A DNA stretch of 64,000 bases from a virus: IMG/VR virus record IMGVR_UViG_3300009705_000015, positions 1-64,000 of that record; one strand, written 5' to 3'. Below, piece after piece: positions 40,193-48,668 of the stretch; within the stretch, counting starts at the first letter, position 1; the number at the start of each line of letters is the position of its first letter. Below the pieces are notes generated by a model that saw only the letters and a program-made list of their open reading frames with translations, did not search any database and was not told the DNA's origin. The position numbers and the translations under genes were made by a program.

Positions 40193-43100
40193 TGGCATCA
40201 ACAACACAGAAAATAACCTTCGTCTATTCAAGACAGAAGAATGGTTTATGTGAAGTTCAACGATGGTGGCCAGCGTATATCAAGAATGATGGCGTTGGCG
40301 GATTGACCGTTGACCCCGTTTTATTCCGGTCAACATTTGGACCCGATACAATCGCAGATGAAGGGCGAGGTTTGATGGATGAGGCCAATACTGCTGGTCT
40401 GCGTGTCGAGATGATTGGATTCGATGGGTCAGCACCATCTGGAACTCCATCACTTGAAATTATCGGCAGCGGCACACTTGATGCACGATGCGTTCTCACC
40501 CACGAGGATGGAACAAAAACCGAATGGAGATTCATTGGACCCAGCGCAGATGGGATTCTGGCAACAGGCTCGGCTGGATATGGTGCATCCGACAGGCACA
40601 GAGCCATGTCGATGAATGATGGAATGAATCCAGCAACCTTAGCATCATCGGGTCCATATCCTGTATTTGCCACCATGCAAGACTTTGCCGATTGGTTGGA
40701 TGGATATGTGAATCACGGATTCGGTGCATACGTTGCTGGATTTGACGAAAATGCAGCCTCGTATTCATTCTTGCCTGCTGGCCTTATCGAACCCGATACA
40801 AGTGCTTGGCCACCGGCAAATGCTGACCCAAGACAGGATGCGGCAAACAAAGCGGCGATTCCAACCTCAAGCAAAATGTGTGCAACAATTTTCATGCCAT
40901 TGTTATTGGATAACAACCAAATGAGGGATTCTCAATCTGGAAATACCGCCACCAGCGACATAGTGAAGGGGCAATGGGATGGTGCAACCATCGAAACCGG
41001 CGCAGGGAACTCCGGCGCATATTTTAACTTCTATGACGAGGGAATGACTCGCTATGACCAATCGCCGAACCGAGAAGGCGGGGCGGTTATTTACAAACAA
41101 TTAGGGAACTCCGGCGACCATAAGCCAGCAAAGGTTGGTTCTTATCATACAACCGACCCAACATACAACCCAGACAACATAGATGATTTCATCAATAATG
41201 ATTCCGACCCATCATCATCGGCATATGGGGGTCCATCATATCGAATGCGAACTGCACTTGCTTGCTTCTTGAAGGATGGAACGTATTTGCTCACCGGAGG
41301 CTCATTCATCCCCTATATCTATGACCCAGCACGAACCATTGGCGGCTCGAATGGCAACACTTGTTATGCGGTGTGGAATGGCGATAAGGGAATAGCAAAC
41401 ACACCGGCTGAAATCCTCGCCGTTGATACAGATGAAATGTCGTCAGCACAGATATTCCCATTGACGGAGTTCGTGCAGGGTCCACTTTGTTCTGGGGCGC
41501 AGGGATGGAATTGGGATGCCGATGTTGATGGATTGACAACCTATATGAATTGGATTTATTACACACAAGAGCAAACCGATTTGAAGGCTCAATATGATAC
41601 TACAACCTATTCAGGGCAAACCCGACCGAACTCATGCACTAAAATTGGTCAACCCAGACAAGGTTTGGTTCGACCGAATCCCATCCGAGCCAAAATATAT
41701 GCGGCTGAACAAATCGGAACAACGAATGCGACAGGATTGGCGGGGATAACCACAGGTGAATGCAAGGGAGTTCTGAAGGTTTGGATTGAGAAAATGGGAA
41801 CCAAATCGGTTCATGTTCCAAGCGGTATGCCCGTGAACTTAGACTTCTTGGGATTGATGGATGGAACAAAGGATATTGTTGGGAACAACGATGTGCAATA
41901 TATGATTGGAACAAATACCCCCAAAGTCGGTGCAACCGAAAATTATCAATTGGGCGATACAGGAACGGCGGCAACAACCGGAACTTTACTCGGCGTTTCA
42001 CGTTCAGGCTGGTGGATTCCATCAATTTCAACCACCCTCACGGCGGTCAATAAATCGACAATTGTTGCTGGTGCAACCGGCACATTCACGGGTGTGTTGT
42101 TGGAGTTCTATATCAATCAAGAAGTGGATTTGCCAGACATTGCATCATATGAAGAGGGTGGATGGGCTTGTCAGGGCTTGATGGGTGGTGCAGAAGTTCA
42201 ATATGGAACCGGCACATACACAACAGGGTCTTGGCCATACCAACCTCTCAATGACCCAACAAATGGAACTCTCGGCGGCACGGGTCAGAAGTATTCGCCA
42301 AATGCAAAAAACAAGTATAATATCCCAGCGGCTCAATTTGATGGCAAAAACGCATTGCCATTCTATTCTTTTCCAACAGGACTTGGATGGAATGCAGGCT
42401 GGAATCAAGCGGGTCAAAATGTTCCAACGGCGGCGGGGCATGATTACAGGCACCCAACCGTTGCCGTCAATTCACCACAGGCCACATGGGTTTCAGACTT
42501 TTCTGGTTATCAAGACGACCAACAAATAACACCACGAGGATTGTCAATCGTGGCAGCCGATGATAGTCGATACCTAATGACTCCGACTGCTCAAGGAATC
42601 GGCGGTGGAATGTTGAGATTGCCAGCACCACCCAATTTTGGTCTTGCTGACTATTACTATTCCCCAACAGAAGTGCTACATCTCGACGATGGCACTAATG
42701 CGCCGATTTACGGCGACTTCTCTGGATATTTTGCCTATGGACCCCTTGATGTTGCTGCTGCAGACAGTTCCATATTTAAGTCAGATACGACCGATGCGAG
42801 ATGGCGAAGCAAATCAATGGTCATGCCATTATATTCATACATGGAAAATCGAACCGGCGATTCTGGATTCGATAAGACCCTCCCATCGTCTTGGAGAGTC
42901 GGTCGAAACCGACCTTATCCAATCCACGAAAGGATAGGCACTAAGGGTGGTTATGGACCCCTGTCTGGATTGAATTATTGGGCGATAAATAATGCAAATG
43001 CGGCTCACAGCAGCAACCGCCCACAGGTTGGTGAAGAGACCATTATGACAGGATTGGCTGAAATAGGCTGCTCTCCGATTTGGCTTGACTTGACTATTCG

Positions 43101-45156
43101 AGCGTGGTGGCCAACCCAAACCGACCGCATGACTCTAATTGAGTTCGATACGGGCGCACCCTCAATGTATCATGGCAGACACGCATTCACGACTCGTGGA
43201 ACTGCAATGGCAGAGTCAATGAGAAGTGGATTCTTGCCTCGAAGTCAAGGTGGTTCAAGTTCCAACAGACCCGAATGGACTTCTTGGGAGTCGATGATTA
43301 TTAACTCACAGGTCAGCCAACACATTGGGAACACAGAACTGTTCATCTGGGGCGGCTCGAAGACCTTTGACTCAACCGGATTCGATGCGGCTGCATGGAA
43401 AAACACCCTCACCAATCCAGCCAATGGATGGATATTCAATTCGGCAATGGGGTCAAACAATGTTGGATGGGGCAATATGTCTAATGGATATGGAACAGGC
43501 ACACCCACCACCATTTCAGAAGGTTATCACACTATCCGAACAACATTCGATGAAGAGGGAATGCTTCTCAACATTGATGGCACTACAATCGGCAAAGACT
43601 TGAACGTGAACAATCCGGTTTGGGGCTTCGCCATTCAAATGTCGAATGCCGGTGGTGCTGGCGCACGGGCTTCAACCTCACCAATCATTGACCCAAATAA
43701 TTACTATCTATTCCCATCAGGGATGGCATACAATAAGAGCCAAGCCGATTTGCAGATTGATGAAATGGTTGTTCGTCAAATACCATCTCTCCCAATGACA
43801 CCATTCCCCGTTGATACAATTACGCAGCAGGTTGCTGGGGTTGGAAAATACACAGCACTATCTATCGAGGCCGATAACATTTCAGTCAACGCTGGAATGA
43901 ACGTGAGAGTCTCAATTTGTCCGGTGTCGGCAAATGTCGGCGGTCGTGAGATTGAAGGAGGAACTCCATACACCGGATTCAGCAACATGGATTGCGGCTT
44001 CGTTGGTGGATATGGCTCTGTCGATTTATCCACCTTGCCAGCCGATGCAATCACCAATGGATTCGTTATCCGATTCCTGTTTTTCACCCCAACCGCTTCT
44101 GACCCATCCCTCCAGCCTGTGAATTGGTCTTCGACACCAATAGTTCGAGCATGGACTTTGGAATATGACCTATCTCCGACATCAACAATTGCTTGCACGG
44201 GCAACACATTCAACGGCGACACCGTTGCACCAATCGACACGAAGGTCGGACACATAGTATCATTTAGAGGAACTGCAACCACCACCGATATTGACAGAAC
44301 AATGTCGTCAGTTCGATTCAATTTTGGAGATGGCGTGTCAACCGATTGGTTGCCATTCACCGACCAAACCCTTCAAAGCAACACATTCGATACGGCTCAT
44401 TCTTATCTGACAACAGGAACTTATTCAGCAACACTTGAAGTCAGAGATGATGTTGGGAATCTCGCCACATCAGCGGCCTTGAGCGTGGTTGTTGCCAATG
44501 CACCTCCGGTCGCAATCCTCCGTGCTGTGCCTTCTTTGGTTCGTGCTGGAGATGTTTGCACTTTGGATGCAACCGATTCATTCGATGTCAATGCCGGTGG
44601 CTCTTTGACCTCATATACATTCGACTTTGGAGATGGCTCTGGAACAATCACGCAAGGCACACCAACGGCTCAACATACATATGCGGCGGCTGGTGAGTAT
44701 CGAGCGACTCTCACAGTTCTGGATGCAGATTCGGCGGTATCTCAAACAGCATCGTCGATTGTCAAGTGTTTGCCAGCAACCCTCATTGTTCCATTAGTCT
44801 TCAACACCAAACCAAGAGCATTCAATCGCACACGCTCGGCGGAGATTGGCATGACTCCGGTTCTTGATGCGGTCTATCCTGAAATGACCGATACGGGCAA
44901 TCGGTCAGATACGTTCTCATTGTCTGGAATGTTTTTGAAATCGACAGCCAATTCCGATATAGGATTCGTCGAAGAATTACTGCTGACGGGCGCACTTGTT
45001 GAGTTCCTGTATGAGAATGTTGACTATGTTGGCAACCCATCTGGCAAAGTATTCACAGGGCGAATCACTTCATTCGATTATGAACGTCAAGGCGGCGAAC
45101 ATGGCCAAACCCCATACACGATAACTTTGGTTCGAGAAGCCGGACTTGGAGTATGA
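40192..45156 (+). CDS. Giant tail or fibre protein with two PKD domains
   Basis: 1654 residues; ATG 40192 overlaps the tape-measure stop. No signal peptide. Residues 1-1340 are strand-rich, G/N/T-rich and without recognised domains. Residues 1342-1435 and 1437-1527 are PKD domains (SSVRFNFGDGVSTDW, YTFDFGDGSGTI, AAAGEYRATLTVLDAD). The last 120 residues form a compact domain with GFVEELLLTGALVEFLYEN that could dock to the baseplate. PKD domains mediate protein or sugar contact on cell surfaces. The position after the tape measure fits a tail-tip or distal tail protein involved in host binding. Confidence 0.75.
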   Translation: MASTTQKITFVYSRQKNGLCEVQRWWPAYIKNDGVGGLTVDPVLFRSTFGPDTIADEGRGLMDEANTAGLRVEMIGFDGSAPSGTPSLEIIGSGTLDARCVLTHEDGTKTEWRFIGPSADGILATGSAGYGASDRHRAMSMNDGMNPATLASSGPYPVFATMQDFADWLDGYVNHGFGAYVAGFDENAASYSFLPAGLIEPDTSAWPPANADPRQDAANKAAIPTSSKMCATIFMPLLLDNNQMRDSQSGNTATSDIVKGQWDGATIETGAGNSGAYFNFYDEGMTRYDQSPNREGGAVIYKQLGNSGDHKPAKVGSYHTTDPTYNPDNIDDFINNDSDPSSSAYGGPSYRMRTALACFLKDGTYLLTGGSFIPYIYDPARTIGGSNGNTCYAVWNGDKGIANTPAEILAVDTDEMSSAQIFPLTEFVQGPLCSGAQGWNWDADVDGLTTYMNWIYYTQEQTDLKAQYDTTTYSGQTRPNSCTKIGQPRQGLVRPNPIRAKIYAAEQIGTTNATGLAGITTGECKGVLKVWIEKMGTKSVHVPSGMPVNLDFLGLMDGTKDIVGNNDVQYMIGTNTPKVGATENYQLGDTGTAATTGTLLGVSRSGWWIPSISTTLTAVNKSTIVAGATGTFTGVLLEFYINQEVDLPDIASYEEGGWACQGLMGGAEVQYGTGTYTTGSWPYQPLNDPTNGTLGGTGQKYSPNAKNKYNIPAAQFDGKNALPFYSFPTGLGWNAGWNQAGQNVPTAAGHDYRHPTVAVNSPQATWVSDFSGYQDDQQITPRGLSIVAADDSRYLMTPTAQGIGGGMLRLPAPPNFGLADYYYSPTEVLHLDDGTNAPIYGDFSGYFAYGPLDVAAADSSIFKSDTTDARWRSKSMVMPLYSYMENRTGDSGFDKTLPSSWRVGRNRPYPIHERIGTKGGYGPLSGLNYWAINNANAAHSSNRPQVGEETIMTGLAEIGCSPIWLDLTIRAWWPTQTDRMTLIEFDTGAPSMYHGRHAFTTRGTAMAESMRSGFLPRSQGGSSSNRPEWTSWESMIINSQVSQHIGNTELFIWGGSKTFDSTGFDAAAWKNTLTNPANGWIFNSAMGSNNVGWGNMSNGYGTGTPTTISEGYHTIRTTFDEEGMLLNIDGTTIGKDLNVNNPVWGFAIQMSNAGGAGARASTSPIIDPNNYYLFPSGMAYNKSQADLQIDEMVVRQIPSLPMTPFPVDTITQQVAGVGKYTALSIEADNISVNAGMNVRVSICPVSANVGGREIEGGTPYTGFSNMDCGFVGGYGSVDLSTLPADAITNGFVIRFLFFTPTASDPSLQPVNWSSTPIVRAWTLEYDLSPTSTIACTGNTFNGDTVAPIDTKVGHIVSFRGTATTTDIDRTMSSVRFNFGDGVSTDWLPFTDQTLQSNTFDTAHSYLTTGTYSATLEVRDDVGNLATSAALSVVVANAPPVAILRAVPSLVRAGDVCTLDATDSFDVNAGGSLTSYTFDFGDGSGTITQGTPTAQHTYAAAGEYRATLTVLDADSAVSQTASSIVKCLPATLIVPLVFNTKPRAFNRTRSAEIGMTPVLDAVYPEMTDTGNRSDTFSLSGMFLKSTANSDIGFVEELLLTGALVEFLYENVDYVGNPSGKVFTGRITSFDYERQGGEHGQTPYTITLVREAGLGV

Positions 45157-45241
45157 TTATACGACCGATATTGACTCCAATACATCGGAATATCAATACG
45201 AACTTCGAGAGTATATGAACTCCGCAAAAAAGAACCTAAGT

Positions 45242-45270
45242 ATTGATATACCGACACATTGATATAGTCG
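45242..45270 (+). promoter_or_regulatory. Two-box promoter of the structured locus at 45271
   Basis: ATTGATATACCGAC at 45242 and CATTGATATAGTCG at 45257, 16 bases apart. A terminator-like hairpin (CCGAT...ATCGG with ATTG/CAAT inside) just after the stop at 45156 precedes it. Confidence 0.7.
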
Positions 45271-45530
45271 AGGCTACACCATTCAAATTGTCCGAGCATC
45301 CAGCCGAACACCCGACTCCCCCAAAGCGGGGCTGAGAACGGTGGGAGTCTGGCGGCTAAGACCGATGCGCCTCCGCATGAAAAGTGCGGGGGATAAAATT
45401 GGAAACGAGAGCGATTAGAGTCCTCAAGCCTTGAGCCTCCAGAGTCTCCCAAGCAGGTTAAAATGTGCGGGATTACGGCATGGTAGCAAGACAGGATTAG
45501 TGTCCACCCTTTGGCGAGGGTGGTTGGGTA
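45271..45530 (+). ncRNA. Candidate structured RNA, strongest of the set
   Basis: A 260-base stretch with several perfect stems. AGCCG (45302) pairs with CGGCT (45353) and encloses GACTCCC (45314) with GGGAGTC (45343). CCTCCGCA (45370) pairs with TGCGGGGG (45385), loop TGAAAAG. CTCAA (45423) pairs with TTGAG (45431). CCACCCT (45504) pairs with AGGGTGG (45517). It has a promoter of the standard two-box type and no gene on either strand. I compared it by eye with RNase P, SRP, 6S, tRNA and CRISPR RNAs and saw no match. Confidence 0.65.
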
Positions 45531-45719
45531 TATGATTTGTTTGCGAATATCAGATATTCACAGAACGCACCGACTTCACCTATTTACACGGTGATGTCGA
45601 TTGTCAGTATGTGTTTGCTCTCGTTCCCCTGCCTGTCAGAAAGAGTATCGGCGCACTACGCCAAGTGTGTCGAGAGGGTATCTGGCAAGGGTGGGCGCAT
45701 CGGTTTGGGCTTCTTATTC

Positions 45720-45750
45720 CATTGATATTACCAAAGCATTGATAAGGGGG
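45720..45750 (+). promoter_or_regulatory. Two-box promoter for gene 45768
   Basis: CATTGATATTACC at 45720 and GCATTGATAAGGGGG at 45736, 17 bases apart; GATAAG ends 21 bases before ATG 45768. From the RNA locus to here (45531-45719) no gene is convincing. Confidence 0.7.
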
Positions 45751-45767
45751 AACTGCCAGCGTTGGAT

Positions 45768-46112
45768 ATGACCCAACAGTCAAAGCCAACCAGCCTAAAA
45801 GACCGAATGACCAAAATGGGGCAAAATAGCCTTTATCCTAATCACATCATCCACCCGATGATGCCAACGGATGCAACCCCTTTGATGCAGAAAATGGTTG
45901 AGAACTTTTGCTCTTATAATGATACATGGGTCAGCACCCACATGGATAGAGACTTTCTCCTTAGCCTAAACAAATCGCAATACCAATCTCACCGCAATGG
46001 CTACAACGCCTCTCCTGAACAAAGCGAAGCAATCAACGCTCTCGTTGCAGCAGAAGTCTTTGAACTCAATACCACATACAAGCCGGTTCTTATCCTCATC
46101 AATTGGGTTTAA
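45768..46112 (+). CDS. Hypothetical protein, 114 aa
   Basis: ATG 45768 set by promoter; TTG 45762 in frame is not needed. N-terminus basic and polar, with SLKDRMTKMGQNSLYPNH; C-terminus hydrophobic (YKPVLILINWV). No domain. Helical region QSEAINALVAAEVFELN. Single-gene unit immediately left of the hub gene. Confidence 0.6.
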   Translation: MTQQSKPTSLKDRMTKMGQNSLYPNHIIHPMMPTDATPLMQKMVENFCSYNDTWVSTHMDRDFLLSLNKSQYQSHRNGYNASPEQSEAINALVAAEVFELNTTYKPVLILINWV

Positions 46113-46156
46113 TCAAAAGCGAATCCGTGATAAGCCCCAAGCGTTCCACTTGAAGT

Positions 46157-47983
46157 GTGGTTGACGATAGCATAGAGCGATTCCACCGGCTGGTGCGGTC
46201 GCCAGAGGATGCGATGGTGATTACACCACCTCAACCCCTTCTCGATGAGATAGAGCGTCTTGGACAAGACCCTCGCCGACCACGAACAGCAATTGCGAGA
46301 TGGGCTTCAAGAATCTGGTTGGAACACGCTCACACGGCTCGGCTCGAAGGTATCTCCGATAATGAAATTGATTCCACGCATAGTGAAAAAGAATTGATGG
46401 AACGGCCATCTCATTATCCTGATGATTGGGGTCTTGATTTGATTCCATTCCCATCCGACTTGGGCGGTTCATGGACACGAGATAAGACAACAACGCTCGC
46501 ATACACCAGCCTCACCACACCAAGACCATTCGACCCTCAATTGCATGGTGATGTTGGAACCAGCCCAGACCAAGCACTTGGGTTTGGATATAATTATCAA
46601 GGCAAATCGGGATTCCCAGACCAGCACGACATTGTTGCTCGTCGTGGCGGGGGTCCTCGTGGCGGATTCGCAATGACGACGGGTCCAACAGAAGGTGCAT
46701 ATCCCACAGCAATCCTCCCACAGCCCGTGTTCAATTTAGGGCGTCTGGGCTTCTCTAATGGAGGTTGGAATCCTGAAGGGCTACAATGGACAAACAGACC
46801 CAAGAGGATGCGCTTAGGAGGTCTTAGGAACGGCTGGGCGCATCGTGTGTTCTTCGCTCGCTCTCGTCGTGTGATGTTCCGCAATTTATTCGGTGCGATT
46901 TCAGAAGACGAAGCGACTCCACTATGCCCGACCGTAGTGGTCAATGGAATGAATGACCTTCATGGAATACTATCGGTTTCAATGGACAAGACGTTCAATG
47001 CACCAACAATTTGCTCTATCGAAGTCAATAACCCATCTGGTCGTCGAACAGGAACTATCGTCGTTGGCGATACGATTCAGATTTATGCAGCACCGAGAAC
47101 TTGGGCTGACCCTCCTTTGGTGTTCACCGGATATGTCTCCGAGATTAACGAATCGACAGAATCAATATCAGTTCGATGTTCAGATGCTCTCGGCTATCTC
47201 GGAATCGAAGTTATCAAATCCGAGCCTCATTATTATCAAACAGATGCGGCGACCGTTATCAAAGACTTCATTGCTAATTCAAATTATTCGCCACCAATCG
47301 GTCGGATATTGAATCAATCATTCGTTATCCTCCCAGCAGGCATTCTCTTTGCTGGAATGACAAGACTCAAAGCGGTGCAGGGGATATTGAACATCATCAA
47401 CAGCACACCAAATCTCATTCAATTGTATTGCTCGCCAGATGGAATGATTTGTATGAAGCGGCTCAAAGAAGTTCACGATTCGACAACCATTCCGTATGTT
47501 GGAGGGCGACTCCCCAGAACTGCATCACCTCAAGACTTCTATGCTACGGGAATTGAACGTGAAAGCGGAGATTCAACGGGATTCAATGTGGTCGTGGTTA
47601 GCAATCCAAAATTGAACATATTGGTCAGCATTCCGGTGAAGGGTTCACTTGCTTATCCAAACATTCCGGTTGAAAGAATTATCAAAGACGAGTCGATTAT
47701 CAATGACAATCAAGCCAAAATGGTCGGGGAATATATGTTGAATACTCAAGGATTGGCGAAGACCAGATGGGTCGTTGAAGGAATCCCAGAGCGATTGGAT
47801 ATTGAAACCGGACAAATCATGGAGTTCGCATCGGTTGAGGCGAGTCTTGCAGGGCGACAAAGGATATTCAATGTGTCTTGGCAAATCAGCCCAGCAATGT
47901 CAACCATGACTTTGAATGTTGGCCGACAAGCACCAGACCTGCTCTCGACTTTGAAGTTCGCAGCAGGAATAAATCAGGGCTGA
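46157..47983 (+). CDS. Baseplate hub or tail-tip protein
   Basis: 608 residues from GTG 46157. The N-terminal 240 residues are R/G/P-rich without a known domain. From residue 265, MNDLHGILSVSMDKTFNAPTICSIEVNNP, TGTIVVGDTIQIYAAP and VFTGYVSEINESTESISVRC, then FVILPAGILFAGMT and ETGQIMEFASV, follow the order of gpD/gp27-type hub domains (late control D). Such hubs bind the tape measure and hold the fibres. A strong terminator hairpin follows at 48011. Confidence 0.7.
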   Translation: MVDDSIERFHRLVRSPEDAMVITPPQPLLDEIERLGQDPRRPRTAIARWASRIWLEHAHTARLEGISDNEIDSTHSEKELMERPSHYPDDWGLDLIPFPSDLGGSWTRDKTTTLAYTSLTTPRPFDPQLHGDVGTSPDQALGFGYNYQGKSGFPDQHDIVARRGGGPRGGFAMTTGPTEGAYPTAILPQPVFNLGRLGFSNGGWNPEGLQWTNRPKRMRLGGLRNGWAHRVFFARSRRVMFRNLFGAISEDEATPLCPTVVVNGMNDLHGILSVSMDKTFNAPTICSIEVNNPSGRRTGTIVVGDTIQIYAAPRTWADPPLVFTGYVSEINESTESISVRCSDALGYLGIEVIKSEPHYYQTDAATVIKDFIANSNYSPPIGRILNQSFVILPAGILFAGMTRLKAVQGILNIINSTPNLIQLYCSPDGMICMKRLKEVHDSTTIPYVGGRLPRTASPQDFYATGIERESGDSTGFNVVVVSNPKLNILVSIPVKGSLAYPNIPVERIIKDESIINDNQAKMVGEYMLNTQGLAKTRWVVEGIPERLDIETGQIMEFASVEASLAGRQRIFNVSWQISPAMSTMTLNVGRQAPDLLSTLKFAAGINQG

Positions 47984-48010
47984 TATTGGATTCGATATGA
48001 AAGTCGCTGA

Positions 48011-48040
48011 TTTCAGCAACCCCCCAGCGGGTTGATGAAA
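48011..48040 (+). terminator. Hairpin terminator after the hub gene
   Basis: TTTCA and CAACCC (48011-48023) pair with GGGTTG and TGAAA (48030-48040), 11 pairs with single bulges. Confidence 0.6.
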
Positions 48041-48068
48041 TGCAATTTGACGTTCTATTTGCCTGTCA

Positions 48069-48083
48069 TATTGAACTCAATAG
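48069..48083. promoter_or_regulatory. TATTGAACTCAATAG palindrome
   Basis: Copy of the recurring intergenic palindrome (others at 11456, 11860, 12014, 55652), about 60 bases before the promoter at 48146. Confidence 0.4.
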
Positions 48084-48145
48084 CATTGTCGATGTTTCAG
48101 GCTGGCTCGAAACGACCGATTTCATTGCTGATTAAAGAACCAAAG

Positions 48146-48159
48146 CATTGATATAGTGG
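48146..48159 (+). promoter_or_regulatory. Promoter of the structured locus at 48160
   Basis: CATTGATATAGTGG preceded by CCAAAG. It has no upstream CATTGATAT copy at 16 bases but shares the TATA box with the promoter at 16891. No coding start lies 21-23 bases downstream. Confidence 0.6.
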
Positions 48160-48660
48160 AATGCACACCGTTGTTTGTAGCCGGAACATCAGGCCACCGA
48201 CGACCCTCGACAATAACCGACCACTTTTGAGTCGGCTGGCGGGGATTATTTGAAACGCTACACACCTCAACATGGTGGATAGGGTGCGTGAGTCTCCTTC
48301 GAGGAGAACGGATGAAATAGCCACCTCCCAGATGTTGAGGCGTTCTAAAGACGAGCCTGTGCAGCACCTCGTGAACATCACTTGGTCAGACACCAGCGGA
48401 GAACTTAAAGTGGAATTGGTTGAAAACCAATGAGAACGGGAGGCATGAGTCTTTCTCCCTCGTTTCAAATACATGGTGAGAATCTCTCCCTTAGCGGGGA
48501 GGGTCGTTGCCTTCAACCGCACAGGGGGGAGGTCAATCAGAAACATCGAGTTCGTCTTTATTCGGGTGCAAACCGGAACTGAAAGGGTGGCGGGGGTGTG
48601 GGCGACAAGCGAAGAGTTCTATCAACCTCACCGATGATTTGGTTTAGCGACCATCTCATC
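48160..48660 (+). ncRNA. Candidate long structured RNA or leader of the giant fibre gene
   Basis: About 500 bases without a gene. CCGAC (48217) pairs with GTCGG (48231). CCTCAACAT and GGTGG (48265-48278) pair with CCACC (48321) and ATGTTGAGG (48332), 14 pairs with a 6-base bulge, and enclose TCTCC/GGAGA (48293, loop TTCGA). AACG (48254) and CGTT (48341) extend it. ATTGGTT/AACCAAT (48415) and CTCCC/GGGAG (48486) are further hairpins. It could be an independent RNA or the long 5' leader of the fibre gene, whose own TATA-like element is weak. Confidence 0.6.
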
Positions 48661-48668
48661 GGTGCTGG

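Noticed and set aside
45537-45725. 62-codon frame after the RNA locus
   Set aside because: TTG start without spacing to a promoter and no protein features; the region is more likely the end of the RNA or spacer.
20051-48660. Known RNA classes (RNase P, SRP, tRNA, 6S)
   Set aside because: No tRNA T-loop/CCA pattern, no conserved RNase P core and no SRP helix 8 motif could be seen in any of the structured gaps; this was by eye only.
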